From Spirochaetaceae bacterium (lineage in GTDB: Bacteria; Spirochaetota; Spirochaetia; DSM-27196; SKKC01), in assembly GCA_003552745.1 (NCBI GenBank), contig PUOG01000114.1:1-25069 (forward strand): a DNA stretch of 25,069 nucleotides, given 5' to 3'. Under the pieces are notes generated by a model. That model did no database searches, had not been told where the DNA came from, and saw nothing but the letters and a program-made list of their open reading frames with translations. Position 1 is the first letter of the stretch, and every line of letters starts with the position of its first letter. The position numbers were made by a program, and so were the translations under genes. Shown one piece after another: positions 8,800 through 15,676 of the stretch.

Positions 8800-10689
8800 A
8801 TGAAAAGCCCGAGCGGTGGTTTTGTACCCAGTATGCGGGTAGTGCTTCCGGTTCTTCTTGCGCTGCTGCTGGTCACTGTGGCAGCCGGGGCAGATGATAA
8901 AAGGGTAGCGCTTGTGATCGGAAACGGGGCGTATGACACACCGACCGTTACGCCGTTGACCAATCCGCCGAACGACGCCCGCGATGTCGCCGCCACGCTG
9001 GCCGAGATTGGGTTCGACGTGCGAACAGTGATCGACGGGACGCGCGAGGAGATGGGGGCGGCGCTTGACGGCTTTGCCTTGGACCTCCGCGACGCGGAGG
9101 TGGGGCTCTTCTACTTCGCCGGGCACGGCGTGCAGGTCGATGGGACGAACTACCTTATTCCGGTGGACGCGGATCTTCCGAACGCGGGGGTGGTGCACTG
9201 GCGGACGCTTGCGGCGGACGAGGTGCTCGCCTCCATGGAGGATGCCGGGGCCCGGCTGAACCTTTTCTTCCTGGACGCGTGCCGCGACAATCCGCTGCCG
9301 CAGGTGTCGCGGTCGCTCCACCGGGGGCTTGCGCCGGTAAGCAGACGCCCGCCTGAGACGATGATCGTATACGCGACGGGGGCGAACGACGTGGCATCGG
9401 ACGGGCTGGGGCGCAACAGCCCGTTCACCCAAGCGTTCCTCAACCATGTGGGTACGCCGGGGCTTGATGTGTACGATCTGTACCGGAACGTAAGCCGCGA
9501 GGTGCGTGAGGCGACCGGCGGCGAGCAGCGGCCGGAGCAGTTCGGCAACGTGACCGATCGTGTGTCGCTGGTGGCGCCGGATGAGGCGCCGGCGGCGCGG
9601 CCTGCATTCGAGATCGAACGGACCCTCGGCTCGATTCGGGTGACCGTGGAGACGGAGGGTACGGTCTACCTGGACGGGGAGCGGATCGGGGCTCTCGACG
9701 CCGGGCAGACCGCCACGCTGAGCGACGTGTCTACGGGTGCCCGGCGGCTGGAGGTGCGCTACGGTGACGGCGAGCGGGAGGAGGAGACGGTGCGCGTCCG
9801 CACCGACACAAGGGCTACGGTCGCCTTCACGTATGTCGAGGCGCCCGAGCGCGATGCGGTCAACAGCGTCGGGATGGAGTTCGTGGCGGTGGAAGGAGGC
9901 ACTTTCCGAATGGGCAGGACTGACGGCCACGAGAACGAGCGCCCGGTGCGCCGGGTGACGCTCACCGGTTTCGAGATGGCGACGACACCGGTAACGCAAG
10001 GACAATGGCAGGCGGTGACGGGGACAAGCATCCACGAACAACGAGATCTGGCCCATCCCAACTGGAATCTATTTGGCAAAGGGGAAAACAATCCCGTCTA
10101 CTTCGTGAACTGGTACGACGCAATCGCGTACGCGAACCGGCTGAGCATCGCCGAGGGGCTGACCCCCGTGTATTCGATCGGTGGGAGCACCGACCCCGAC
10201 GACTGGGGTGAGCCGCCGGAGGAAAACGACGACGCCTGGGACGCGGCGGAGATGGACCGCAGCGCGGACGGCTACCGGCTTCCGACCGAGGCGGAGTGGG
10301 AGTACGCGGCGCGGGGCGGGACAGAAAGCCGAGGCTACGAATACGCTGGGAGCGATGAGGTAGACGAGGTTGCGTGGTACTTCGGTAACAGCGACGACAG
10401 CACGCACCCCGTGGGTGCGAAGGCGGCGAACGAACTCGGGTTGTACGATATGAGTGGAAACGTGTGGGAGTGGTGCTGGGATTGGTATGACGACTACTCG
10501 ACGCACACCGAAAGCGACCCGATGGGTCCTTCATCAGGCGAACACCGTGTGCGCCGCGGCGGGTGGGCTGGTTCCATCGCTATGCAAACGCGTTCCTCTA
10601 GACGACTCTCGGAAGCCCCGGAACGTCGTATCCATGTCGGAGGCGACGGTTCCTATGGCTTTCGCCTGGTCCGCGCCCCAGTTCAGTAG
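8800..10689 (+). CDS. Secreted caspase-PEGA-FGE-sulfatase-domain protein
   Basis: From the ATG at 8800 this is 629 residues. The signal peptide is followed by a peptidase C14 domain (about 32-265) with His109 in FAGHGVQ and Cys161 in LDACRDNP. A PEGA module (about 276-345, TVYLDGERIG) and a formylglycine-generating-enzyme-like domain (about 354-629, with GYRLPTEAEWEYAARGG and GNVWEWCWDWY) complete it. FGE-like domains have a C-type-lectin-like fold and here are more likely binding modules than enzymes. Possible starts are GTG 8752, overlapping the previous stop, ATG 8800 behind a purine run AGGGGGGGG, and ATG 8833; I chose 8800. Residues between RRGGW and GFRLVRAP diverge strongly from the paralogue at 15677-17086. 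The gene is 42 bases upstream of the next caspase gene. Confidence 0.9.
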   Translation: MKSPSGGFVPSMRVVLPVLLALLLVTVAAGADDKRVALVIGNGAYDTPTVTPLTNPPNDARDVAATLAEIGFDVRTVIDGTREEMGAALDGFALDLRDAEVGLFYFAGHGVQVDGTNYLIPVDADLPNAGVVHWRTLAADEVLASMEDAGARLNLFFLDACRDNPLPQVSRSLHRGLAPVSRRPPETMIVYATGANDVASDGLGRNSPFTQAFLNHVGTPGLDVYDLYRNVSREVREATGGEQRPEQFGNVTDRVSLVAPDEAPAARPAFEIERTLGSIRVTVETEGTVYLDGERIGALDAGQTATLSDVSTGARRLEVRYGDGEREEETVRVRTDTRATVAFTYVEAPERDAVNSVGMEFVAVEGGTFRMGRTDGHENERPVRRVTLTGFEMATTPVTQGQWQAVTGTSIHEQRDLAHPNWNLFGKGENNPVYFVNWYDAIAYANRLSIAEGLTPVYSIGGSTDPDDWGEPPEENDDAWDAAEMDRSADGYRLPTEAEWEYAARGGTESRGYEYAGSDEVDEVAWYFGNSDDSTHPVGAKAANELGLYDMSGNVWEWCWDWYDDYSTHTESDPMGPSSGEHRVRRGGWAGSIAMQTRSSRRLSEAPERRIHVGGDGSYGFRLVRAPVQ

Positions 10690-10731
10690 ACAGGCTCGGG
10701 CGACGCAACGTCATACGGGAGAGATAGACGT

Positions 10732-12720
10732 ATGAAACGAGTATTTCAAAAAACACTCTTGACACTGATAGTGCTTCTTCTCTTCTCGATTGCGCTACAC
10801 GCAGGCGAGGAGGCGAGGATCGCGCTCGTGATCGGCAACGGCGATTACGATGCGCTGGGTAGGTTGAACAATCCGCCGAACGACGCGCGCGATATGGCGG
10901 ACGCGTTGGAGGACGTCGGCTTCGACGTCGATCTGCGAATCGATGCGGACCTCGATAGCATGGAAGAGGCGGTGGTGGAGTTCGGGAGACGTCTGGCTTC
11001 CGAGCTTGGTGCTACCGGCTTTTTCTTCTATGCGGGGCACGGCGTCGAATCGGACGGAAGCAACTACCTGATTCCGTCGGGCGCCTCGATCCGTTCAGAG
11101 TCGTTTCTCAGGACGCGTTCGGTAGCAACCCAAGCCGTGCTCGATGAGATGCAGAGCGCCGGAGCGGGGCTGAGTATCGTGGTGCTCGACGCATGTCGGG
11201 ACAATCCGTTCTCCTGGGCACGGTCGGGCTCGCGAGGTCTTGCGCCGGTGGGCTACCAGCCGCCGGGATCAATCGTAGCGTACGCCACCAGTGCCGGCAG
11301 CGTTGCCGAGGACGGCACGGGGCGCAACGGCACCTTCACTGCCGAGCTGTTGAACCATATCGGAACACCGGGGATCGATATCAGCGAAGTGTTCCGCCGC
11401 ACCGGACGCGCCGTGCGCGACGTAACCGCGGGCAGACAGATTCCCGCGGTGTATAACCAGTTCTTCGACAGCGCGTTCCTTGGCGGCCCGCCCGAGGATC
11501 CGGACGACGAGGCGGCGGCCGCCGCGGAACCGGCGGATCCGATCGCTGCGCAGCCCGAGCCTACGCCGGACGAGGAGCCGTCGGCCGGCTTCGGATTCGC
11601 GGTGGATGAGGCGGACGTGCGGGTGAGCGTGAACGCCGCCGCTACGATTTTCGTCGACGGGGTGGAGATGACGAGTCTGGACGCGGGCGAGAGCACCACG
11701 CTCAGCGGGATAGAGGTTGGCCTGCGCACGGTTGCGGCGCGCTACGCGGACGAGCACACGGAGACCACGAGCGTGACACTGGAGGCGGGCGAGACCGCGG
11801 AGGCGAGCTTTACCTACGGGTTCGGCTCGATCCGGGTTCGGGTGGCAACCGAGGGTACGGTATACCTCGGCGACGTGGAGGTCGGCCGTCTGTCCGGGGG
11901 CCAAAGTGCGACGGTACGCGGCGTAGGAAGCGGCCGGCACGAGGTCGTGGTGCACTACGACAACGGGGAGCGGGAGACCTCCCGGGTCACGGTACGCCCG
12001 GACAGCACGGTAACCGCGGAGTTCACCCGCGTCTTTGGCGATGTGCGGGTGAGCACGGTTGCAGCCGGCACTGTGCTGATAGACGGCGATCGGTGGGGTT
12101 CGGTCGGCGCTGACGATAGCGTGACACTAACCGGAGTTGAAGAGGGAAGCACGGTGGAGCTTCGCTCCCCGGACGGACGGAGCGATTCTCAGACCGTCGA
12201 CTTCGCGCACTCTGGTGAGCGTGTTGTTACCGTTACACTGGAGCCTGCGTTTCGCATCGGAGGCCGGGGTCCCGCCGGGGGAATCGTCTTCTACGACAAG
12301 GGCAGGGAGTCGGACGGATGGCGATATCTTGAAGCGTGGACAGCTGACGAGGTCGGTTCCAATCAGTGGAAGACTAGTAGAACGGAGACCCCGGGCACAT
12401 CGACGGCTATCGGCAGCGGGTACAGGAACACCTACACAGCAATGGCCGGAACGCAACACCCGGCGGCGGAGGTTGTCAGGAATGCCACGCACGGTGGGTA
12501 CACTGACTGGTTCTTGCCGTCGAAGGATGAGTTGAACCTGATGCACGAGAACTTGCACGACATCGCGGATCCAGTTGGAGGTTTTGCGTCCGGCTCCTAT
12601 TGGAGTTCGTCCGAGGGCCGTAGCTACAGCGCGTGGTACCAGGACTTCCGCAGCGGCGCCCAGGGCGGCAACCGCAAGGGCGTCAACTTTTATCGGGTTC
12701 GGGCCGTCCGGGCTTTTTAA
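10732..12720 (+). CDS. Secreted caspase-PEGA(x3)-Lcl protein, probable DGR target
   Basis: This is a 662-residue protein. A signal peptide (about 1-24, ending LHAGEE) precedes a peptidase C14 domain (about 26-250) with His103 in YAGHGVES and Cys155 in LDACRDNP. An acidic linker leads into three PEGA-type modules (about 285-362, 363-433 and 434-502). The C-terminal Lcl/DUF1566 domain (about 505-662) carries GPAGGIVFYD, DWFLPSKDELNLM and YWSSSE, and has a C-type-lectin-like fold. The ATG is preceded by GGGAGAG at a spacing of seven. Codons from residue 621 onwards show the NNC pattern of a DGR variable region when compared with the copy at 17129-19074. The gene is the last of the operon; an Avd-like remnant follows. 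I infer a surface or secreted protease-lectin whose binding face is, or was, diversified. Confidence 0.92.
   Translation: MKRVFQKTLLTLIVLLLFSIALHAGEEARIALVIGNGDYDALGRLNNPPNDARDMADALEDVGFDVDLRIDADLDSMEEAVVEFGRRLASELGATGFFFYAGHGVESDGSNYLIPSGASIRSESFLRTRSVATQAVLDEMQSAGAGLSIVVLDACRDNPFSWARSGSRGLAPVGYQPPGSIVAYATSAGSVAEDGTGRNGTFTAELLNHIGTPGIDISEVFRRTGRAVRDVTAGRQIPAVYNQFFDSAFLGGPPEDPDDEAAAAAEPADPIAAQPEPTPDEEPSAGFGFAVDEADVRVSVNAAATIFVDGVEMTSLDAGESTTLSGIEVGLRTVAARYADEHTETTSVTLEAGETAEASFTYGFGSIRVRVATEGTVYLGDVEVGRLSGGQSATVRGVGSGRHEVVVHYDNGERETSRVTVRPDSTVTAEFTRVFGDVRVSTVAAGTVLIDGDRWGSVGADDSVTLTGVEEGSTVELRSPDGRSDSQTVDFAHSGERVVTVTLEPAFRIGGRGPAGGIVFYDKGRESDGWRYLEAWTADEVGSNQWKTSRTETPGTSTAIGSGYRNTYTAMAGTQHPAAEVVRNATHGGYTDWFLPSKDELNLMHENLHDIADPVGGFASGSYWSSSEGRSYSAWYQDFRSGAQGGNRKGVNFYRVRAVRAF
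12592..12720 (+). other. Probable DGR variable region (VR), copy 1
   Basis: These are the final codons of the caspase-Lcl gene. Aligned codon by codon with 18949-19074, thirteen codons differ only at base 1 and/or 2 while keeping C at base 3, for example TAC/CTC, AGC/ATC, TAC/ATC, GAC/CAC, GCC/AAC, CGC/ACC. Conserved anchors lie between them: TAT TGG, TCC GAG, GCG TGG, CAG, TTC, AAG. The shared tail GTTCG(G/T)GCCGTCCGGGCTTTT would be the fixed, GC-rich 3' end where mutagenic copying initiates. Adenine-specific DGR mutagenesis of AAC template codons yields this pattern. No template repeat is present in this window. Confidence 0.75.
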
Positions 12721-12742
12721 CACTTCAGCCATTGAACTATTT

Positions 12743-12779
12743 CCCCCAAGTGGGGGTGCCGGGGGCGCTAGCCCCCGGC
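12743..12779 (+). other. Tandem GC hairpins downstream of the VR
   Basis: A small stem CCCCC/GGGGG (12743-12747 and 12752-12756) is followed by a perfect 9-bp stem GCCGGGGGC (12758-12766) and GCCCCCGGC (12771-12779) with the 4-nt loop GCTA. It begins 22 bases after the stop. It may end the operon transcript, though no T-tract follows. In characterised DGRs a short GC hairpin with a 4-nt loop just beyond the VR aids target recognition, so this could be such an element. The second gene copy lacks it. Confidence 0.6.
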
Positions 12780-12840
12780 CGAACGGGGAAGATGGAATCG
12801 CGGCGCCGTACTATCGCCTTTTGTCCATCAGCAGACGTAG

Positions 12841-13140
12841 CCGCCGATTGTCGAGATCTTTGAGCCGGCCGAAGAGTTTCCCGGGGGTTCAAGTACACGC
12901 TCGGCCGGGATATGAAACGCGACGGTGTGATGCTGGTGCGGCGCGTCTCCAGGGCCAACGAGACGGAGAAAAGGCGGGAGCGCCTGGAGCGGTGTCCTGG
13001 CGACTTCGAGATCCTGAAACTGGATGTATGGCTCTATAGCTGTCTCCGGATTCTTTCGATCGAGAAGCAGGCGGCGTTGGGCGGGCCGACGGAGAGCATT
13101 GGCAAGCGGATATCCGGCTGGCGGAATGCCTCTATCAAGC
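12841..13140 (+). pseudogene. Broken DGR accessory gene (Avd-like four-helix protein)
   Basis: Two overlapping frames together read as a bAvd-type four-helix-bundle protein, the DGR accessory that binds template RNA and reverse transcriptase. The first frame gives PPIVEIFEPAEEFPG. After the G run at 12883-12887 the second frame gives GFKYTLGRDMKRDGVMLVRR, then FEILKLDVWLYSCLRIL and TESIGKRISGWRNAS. The family pattern is a FP..(K/R)(Y/F)TLG motif, a helix with Arg-Ala-Asn, a D-E-LK-LR helix and a terminal IG(K/R).(L/I)GGW motif; all are recognisable in order. Frame continuity needs one extra G in the G5 run. A TAG at 12838-12840 lies just before the first frame and there is no clear start codon. 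The second frame does not stop after the GW motif but runs on to 13397. It sits directly downstream of the caspase-Lcl target gene, the usual avd position. The identification rests on pattern recognition. Confidence 0.65.
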
Positions 13141-13332
13141 ACACGTTCGGCATGCGCCGCCATGCGACGGCGAACCCCCGGGTACGACTCCTCGCTCGCG
13201 TCTCGCGCCGGGGCGCGCATTGCGTGCGCGGGATGGAGGGGGTTGTTCTGCGGGTGGGCCGGCGACGCGGGGCATCACCGCAGCCGCCGGGCCTCTGCGA
13301 CGCGCACGCACCAGCGCCCCGAGAGAGTGCGC
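13141..13332. other. Gene-free stretch between avd remnant and repeat
   Basis: This very GC-rich segment has open frames in several phases but no recognisable domain. It is where a DGR template repeat and reverse-transcriptase gene would be expected after avd. I find neither: no adenine-rich copy of the variable region, and no (Y/F)xDD polymerase motif. Confidence 0.5.
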
Positions 13333-13510
13333 CGGAGCCTGGAGGGGCCCGGTTCCCGGGCGGGCGGAGGGGACGATCGTCCGGGGGCGCACGGTGATGG
13401 GGAGATCCGACCGGGGGAGGCCCCCCGGGCCGTGTTTCGGCCCGCCCGGGAAGGCGCCCGAAGGAGCTCGTGGAGTGGTGCCTCAGCTCCTCGGGGTCGC
13501 CCTCCGGCGC
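13333..13510 (+). repeat. 178-bp direct repeat, copy 1
   Basis: It aligns without net gaps to 15117-15294 (constant offset 1784 bases). Long shared blocks include the GGAGCCTGGAGGGGCCCGGT start, the GACGATCGTCCG motif, the GGGAGATCCGACCGGGG block and a segment around CGCCCGAAGGAGCT. In copy 2 the right end covers the last codons of a transposase gene on the minus strand (APENEPE then stop). Here the equivalent minus-strand codons read APEGDPEELR with no stop. Both copies therefore derive from the 3' end and flank of such genes. The two copies bracket the ATPase gene. Confidence 0.85.
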
Positions 13511-13791
13511 GCGCCGGCCGCAGGTGATGGCCGAAAGAGGTGGCGGGAGGGGGGGCGATGGGGCGCGATCCGGATCCGGCTGCGGATTCGCCGTAGGTAG
13601 TCGCCTTCGCGTGCGAGTCGACTCGCTCACGCCCCGGGGCTCACCGACTTCGCCCAGGGGAGTATTCGGCCGGTCAGTGCATGTGCGTCGGCACGATCTC
13701 CGGGCCGGTAGATGATCGAATCTGCGTTCCTGCTGTTTCGGACTCTTTTCGGGGCCTCCCCGGGATGGATTGTCCTCCCGGCCTTGCAAAC
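13511..13791. other. Gene-free stretch upstream of the ATPase gene
   Basis: This is a GC-rich segment with no recognisable coding or RNA feature, becoming AT-richer near 13785 where the ATPase promoter begins. Confidence 0.5.
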
Positions 13792-13820
13792 TTGACTTAA
13801 TAGCGGAATATGAATATGCT
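13792..13820 (+). promoter_or_regulatory. Sigma-70-type promoter of the ATPase gene
   Basis: A -35 TTGACT (13792-13797) and -10 TATGCT (13815-13820) are separated by an optimal 17 bases. The expected transcription start, about 6-8 bases downstream, falls at or just before the ATG at 13830, and no Shine-Dalgarno sequence is visible. The transcript could therefore be leaderless or nearly so. Confidence 0.6.
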
Positions 13821-13829
13821 GCGTTCAAT

Positions 13830-15062
13830 ATGAGAGATTACGTTCCCCGAGCGGCAAGTGAGACCGTGCTGCGGAGGTTGCGGAGTGTTCCGGTCGTGAC
13901 CATTCTGGGACCGCGGCAGTGCGGCAAATCTACCCTGGCGCGGCGGATTCTCGCGGGGTTCAGTGAGCCTCTGTACCTGGATCTGGAGCGGCCCGCGGAC
14001 CTGCGCCGGCTCAGCGATCCGGAAGCACTCTTTGCCTTGAATGAGGAGCGGCTCATCTGTATCGACGAGGTGCAGCGACGGCCCGACCTCTTTCCCGTTA
14101 TCCGGTATTGGGTGGACCGGTCGGACCGACCCGGCCAGTTTCTCCTCCTGGGGTCGGCGTCGCCGGACCTGCTGCGTCAGGGATCGGAGACCCTTGCGGG
14201 TCGGATTTCGTTCGTCGAGCTGACCCCGTTTCTGCTGCCCGAGATCGCGCAGGCGGCCGCCGGGGGTGGCGGCGACGTACAGGCGCGCCCGGATACCGGG
14301 CAGCTCCACATCCGCGGCGGATTTCCGCGGAGTTACTTGGCCGCTGACGACGGTGTCAGCGTGCGGTGGCGGGAGGATTTCGTGCGGACGTACCTCGAGC
14401 GCGACCTTCCCGCGCTGGGGATACAGCTGCGCACCGAAGCGCTCCGGCATTTCTGGACGATGCTTGCACACGCCGCCGGCTCTACCATGAACTATGCGAA
14501 GTTTGCGGAGTCGCTGGGCCTGTCGCACACGACGGTACGAAGGTACACCGAGCTGCTGTCGCGCACATGGATGATCCGGCTGGTGCCGGCCTACACCGGG
14601 AATGTAAAGAAGCGGATCGTGAAGGCGCCGAAAATATACCTCCGCGACACCGGCATCCTGCATGCGCTCTTGGAGATCCCCGACGGCACTGCGCTCTTGG
14701 GCCACCCCGGGCGCGGTGCATCGTGGGAGAGCTTCGTGGTGGAACAGATTCTCTCGTCGCTGCAGCCGCGCAACGCTTCCTTCTACCGCAGCGAGAAGGG
14801 CGCCGAGCTCGACCTGCTCTTTCGCTACCGGGATCGGCTGATCGCCGTTGAGGCCAAGTCGTCGACGGCGCCGGAGGTGACCCGCGGGTTCTGGTCGGCC
14901 CTCGAGGTGGTCCGCCCGGACGAGACCTGGGTCGTGGCACCCGTCGACGACCCGTATCCTCTGAGGACGGACCGGAACGTCTGGGTGGCCGATCCGCTGC
15001 ACCTGATCCGGCGCCTCGCCGAACGATCTCCGGGACCATCGAGTTCCGCCGGCGAGCAGTAG
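13830..15062 (+). CDS. AAA_14 / DUF4143 family ATPase
   Basis: This 410-residue protein is of the widespread AAA_14 plus DUF4143 type. The Walker A motif is GPRQCGKST (27-35), Walker B is LICIDE (75-80), and GSASPDLL with ETLAGRISFVELTPF forms the sensor region. The DUF4143 part (about 170-370) contains FVRTYLERDLPALG, a winged-helix-like stretch around LGLSHTTVRRYTELLSRTWM, and GASWESFVVEQIL. It ends with a nuclease-like ELDLLFRYRDRLIAVEAKSS, an E-D-ExK arrangement of the PD-(D/E)XK fold. These genes are abundant, mobile and of unproven role, often thought to be toxin-like or defence-linked. The open frame extends upstream to a TTG at 13770, but family members start as this ATG does. The gene is alone between two copies of a 178-bp repeat, suggesting that it arrived as cargo or by recombination. 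Confidence 0.92.
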   Translation: MRDYVPRAASETVLRRLRSVPVVTILGPRQCGKSTLARRILAGFSEPLYLDLERPADLRRLSDPEALFALNEERLICIDEVQRRPDLFPVIRYWVDRSDRPGQFLLLGSASPDLLRQGSETLAGRISFVELTPFLLPEIAQAAAGGGGDVQARPDTGQLHIRGGFPRSYLAADDGVSVRWREDFVRTYLERDLPALGIQLRTEALRHFWTMLAHAAGSTMNYAKFAESLGLSHTTVRRYTELLSRTWMIRLVPAYTGNVKKRIVKAPKIYLRDTGILHALLEIPDGTALLGHPGRGASWESFVVEQILSSLQPRNASFYRSEKGAELDLLFRYRDRLIAVEAKSSTAPEVTRGFWSALEVVRPDETWVVAPVDDPYPLRTDRNVWVADPLHLIRRLAERSPGPSSSAGEQ

Positions 15063-15116
15063 CGCGTTGCCGGGCGCCGCCGGTACGTGCCGATCCGTCA
15101 GCGGGCGAGGGCGCAG

Positions 15117-15294
15117 CGGAGCCTGGAGGGGCCCGGTTCCCGGGCGGGCCGAGGAGACGATCGTCCGGAGGCGCACGGTGATAGGGAGATCCGACCGGGG
15201 AAGGCCCCCGGGGCCGTGTGTCGGCTCGCCCGGGAAGGCGCCCGAAGGAGCTTGTGGAGTGGTGTCTCAGCTACTCGGGTTCGTTCTCCGGCGC
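15117..15294 (+). repeat. 178-bp direct repeat, copy 2
   Basis: This partner of 13333-13510 begins 54 bases after the ATPase stop. Its right end overlaps the last codons and stop of the minus-strand transposase remnant (15271-15570), which identifies the repeat as the 3' end and downstream flank of that gene family. Differences from copy 1 are scattered substitutions, so the duplication is not very recent. Confidence 0.85.
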
Positions 15295-15570
15295 CTTGAT
15301 TTCCTCCTCGCTCAGGCCGGCGATATCGGCGACGTCGTCGATAGCGAACTCGCGTTGCAGCATTCTCCGGGCAGGTTCGAGCTTGTCGCCGACCGACGCG
15401 ACGTCCCGAAGCCGGTTTTTCGGCAGCTCGGTGAAATGAATCTGGAGATGGTTGGACAGGACGTACTCCGGCGCATCCACCTCCGTGATCTGGGAACAAC
15501 TATGATAGCCGGGTAGTTCCGGAACGATGGCGAAATCGAGTGTCTCGCAAAACGTTGACTTGGGAGCGTG
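15271..15570 (-). pseudogene. 3' fragment of a PD-(D/E)XK (Rpn-type) transposase gene
   Basis: The minus strand is open from 15570 (a TAG at 15571-15573 precedes it) to the stop at 15271-15273. It contains LDFAIVPELPGYHS, then YVLSNHLQIHFTELPK, then FAIDDVADIAGLSEEEIK. These match the C-terminal third of Rpn/PD-(D/E)XK nuclease family transposases: a yhs strand, the leih-iELPK motif and a closing TGLSeEEI motif. The N-terminal catalytic nuclease region is missing, so this is a truncated remnant; its homology fades at about 15555. It ends within repeat copy 2. Such proteins promote DNA breakage and recombination when complete. Confidence 0.7.
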
Positions 15571-15676
15571 CTAAACTGATGAGAAAAGCCGTAACCGTGA
15601 ACGAGATAATCCTATGCTCCATGGTGACGACCTTTCTTCTCTGCCATGAGCGTCGACTCATGCGCTCGTGCGAATT

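Noticed and set aside
8770..10056. A 428-codon minus-strand open frame opposite the caspase-FGE gene
   Set aside because: No recognisable domain or signal; it is the complement of a strongly supported gene.
12575..13039. Plus-strand open frame overlapping the end of the caspase-Lcl gene and the avd remnant
   Set aside because: It is out of frame with both and its composition matches neither; only the avd-like frames carry family motifs.
12721..13829. Search for a DGR template repeat or reverse transcriptase
   Set aside because: No adenine-rich copy of the variable region and no (Y/F)xDD polymerase motif was found here or elsewhere in the window.
13797..15176. A 459-codon minus-strand open frame opposite the ATPase gene
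   Set aside because: Low-complexity GC shadow; the plus-strand gene has Walker motifs and a promoter.
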